DNA of 64,000 nt from Bremia lactucae (taxonomy: Eukaryota; Oomycota; Peronosporomycetes; Peronosporales; Peronosporaceae), in NCBI RefSeq assembly GCF_004359215.1, contig NC_090612.1:2448345-2512344 (forward strand). The letters run 5' to 3'. The notes under the pieces are model-generated. The model saw only the letters and a list, made by a program, of their open reading frames with translations, made no database searches and was not told the DNA's origin. Shown piece by piece: positions 63,586 through 64,000 of this stretch; positions within the stretch are counted from its first letter, which is position 1; each line of letters starts with the position of its first letter. The translations under genes and the position numbers were made by a program.

Positions 63586-64000
63586 CTAAAGCAAATCACG
63601 CGACGCAGTCAATAGAAATACCATCAATGCGTCCGTGAGAGTTGCAACGTACTTTATATTTTTGGAGAGCGTGCTGGGGAAGAGCACAGTCGTTCGGTTG
63701 CCAGACGCGTACATGGGATTTGTAAAGCGTTCGCTTTGGCGGTTGATGTCGCTCCAGATTGAAAACACGCGATGATTGGCGAAAAACTCCTTTCTACAAA
63801 AAACGAATACTATATAAAAACTGGATTAGGTACACAAGAGTTAAGAAACTCACCGTTGACGTTCACAATCAAACATAAAGGTGCCAAACTTGCAGGAATA
63901 AACATGGTCGGCAAGCGTAAGCAGAAATCTCTCATTAAATTCGCATTCGGTTGGAAATTGGCGAGTATACTGCCAAACACAGTCAAGCCAGAGCAGAAAT
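63586..64000 (-). CDS. Myotubularin-type phosphatase, 3' end
   Basis: Two exons are visible, complement(63586-63793, 63854->64000), with a 60-bp GT-AG intron; the gene continues beyond the window. The translated part has [41 protein letters not shown] and, in the last exon, [11 protein letters not shown] and FTNPMY. This is the C-terminal end of the myotubularin phosphoinositide 3-phosphatase domain (typically QFP..FEFNE.FL....DH.YSC.FGTFL...ER). The catalytic CxxGWDR loop would lie upstream, outside the window, so whether the enzyme is active cannot be judged. Confidence 0.85.

Noticed and set aside
1..64000. CRISPR arrays, rRNA or tRNA genes
   Set aside because: No regularly spaced repeats, and no cloverleaf or rRNA signature was noticed on reading; this is a eukaryotic nuclear sequence.

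Overview
The window looks like a piece of an oomycete nuclear genome, of the Phytophthora/downy-mildew type. The evidence is short GT-AG introns (58-76 bp), compact islands of ordinary eukaryotic genes, and long repeat tracts made of Ty3/gypsy and Ty1/copia elements whose pol sequences carry the WRIVHAFNKLN and YFDD type motifs I associate with oomycete gypsy elements. Genus is inference.

Three gene islands are present. Island 1 (10.77-16.17 kb) holds two tandem, apparently intact scavenger mRNA-decapping enzyme genes (DcpS), a small Cys4 zinc-ribbon gene read divergently from a 43-bp gap, the Arp2/3 subunit ARPC5, and an alpha/beta-hydrolase whose catalytic triad is spread over three exons. 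Island 2 (40.9-46.54 kb) holds a mitochondrial class III CoA-transferase (SUGCT-like), an alpha-kinase related to eEF2 kinase, and an eight-exon WD40 protein matching SKI8/WDR61. Island 3 (62.07-64 kb) holds the mannosyltransferase ALG2 and the 3' end of a myotubularin-type phosphatase. I assembled the exons by hand; in every spliced gene the exon lengths sum to a multiple of three and the splice phases agree.

The rest is transposon. 1-10.25 kb: a gypsy protease fragment, a short Mutator-like element with terminal inverted repeats, and a rearranged gypsy cluster in which a segment of about 2.9 kb (3484-6396) has been inverted. 16.4-27.8 kb: two copies of a gypsy element (here 'Gypsy-C') arranged tail to tail as a large palindrome around a single N. 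28.3-32.5 kb: a 5'-truncated gypsy with LTR-B sequences. 32.59-40.84 kb: a nearly full-length gypsy ('Gypsy-A') with two LTRs, PBS, gag, protease, RT, RNase H, integrase and PPT, a 675-base N gap, and a nested solo LTR with a perfect 5-bp target duplication. 46.75-51.5 kb: a decayed copia element. 51.6-56.2 kb: another gypsy ('Gypsy-D') with a 1831-bp direct duplication. 59.15-61.26 kb: a second, internally deleted copia element. No transposon ORF seems fully functional as assembled.

The most interesting signal is an antisense reading frame lying between integrase and the 3' LTR in several of the gypsy elements. Its start codon is about 110-116 bp from the LTR in both Gypsy-A and Gypsy-C, and within the Gypsy-A-like copies its protein sequence is conserved mainly through codon-third-position changes. 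Other points of note are the N-terminal membrane segment of a DcpS, the reciprocal inversion junctions, the palindrome with a divergence gradient, and three long near-perfect hairpins with 3-4 base loops.
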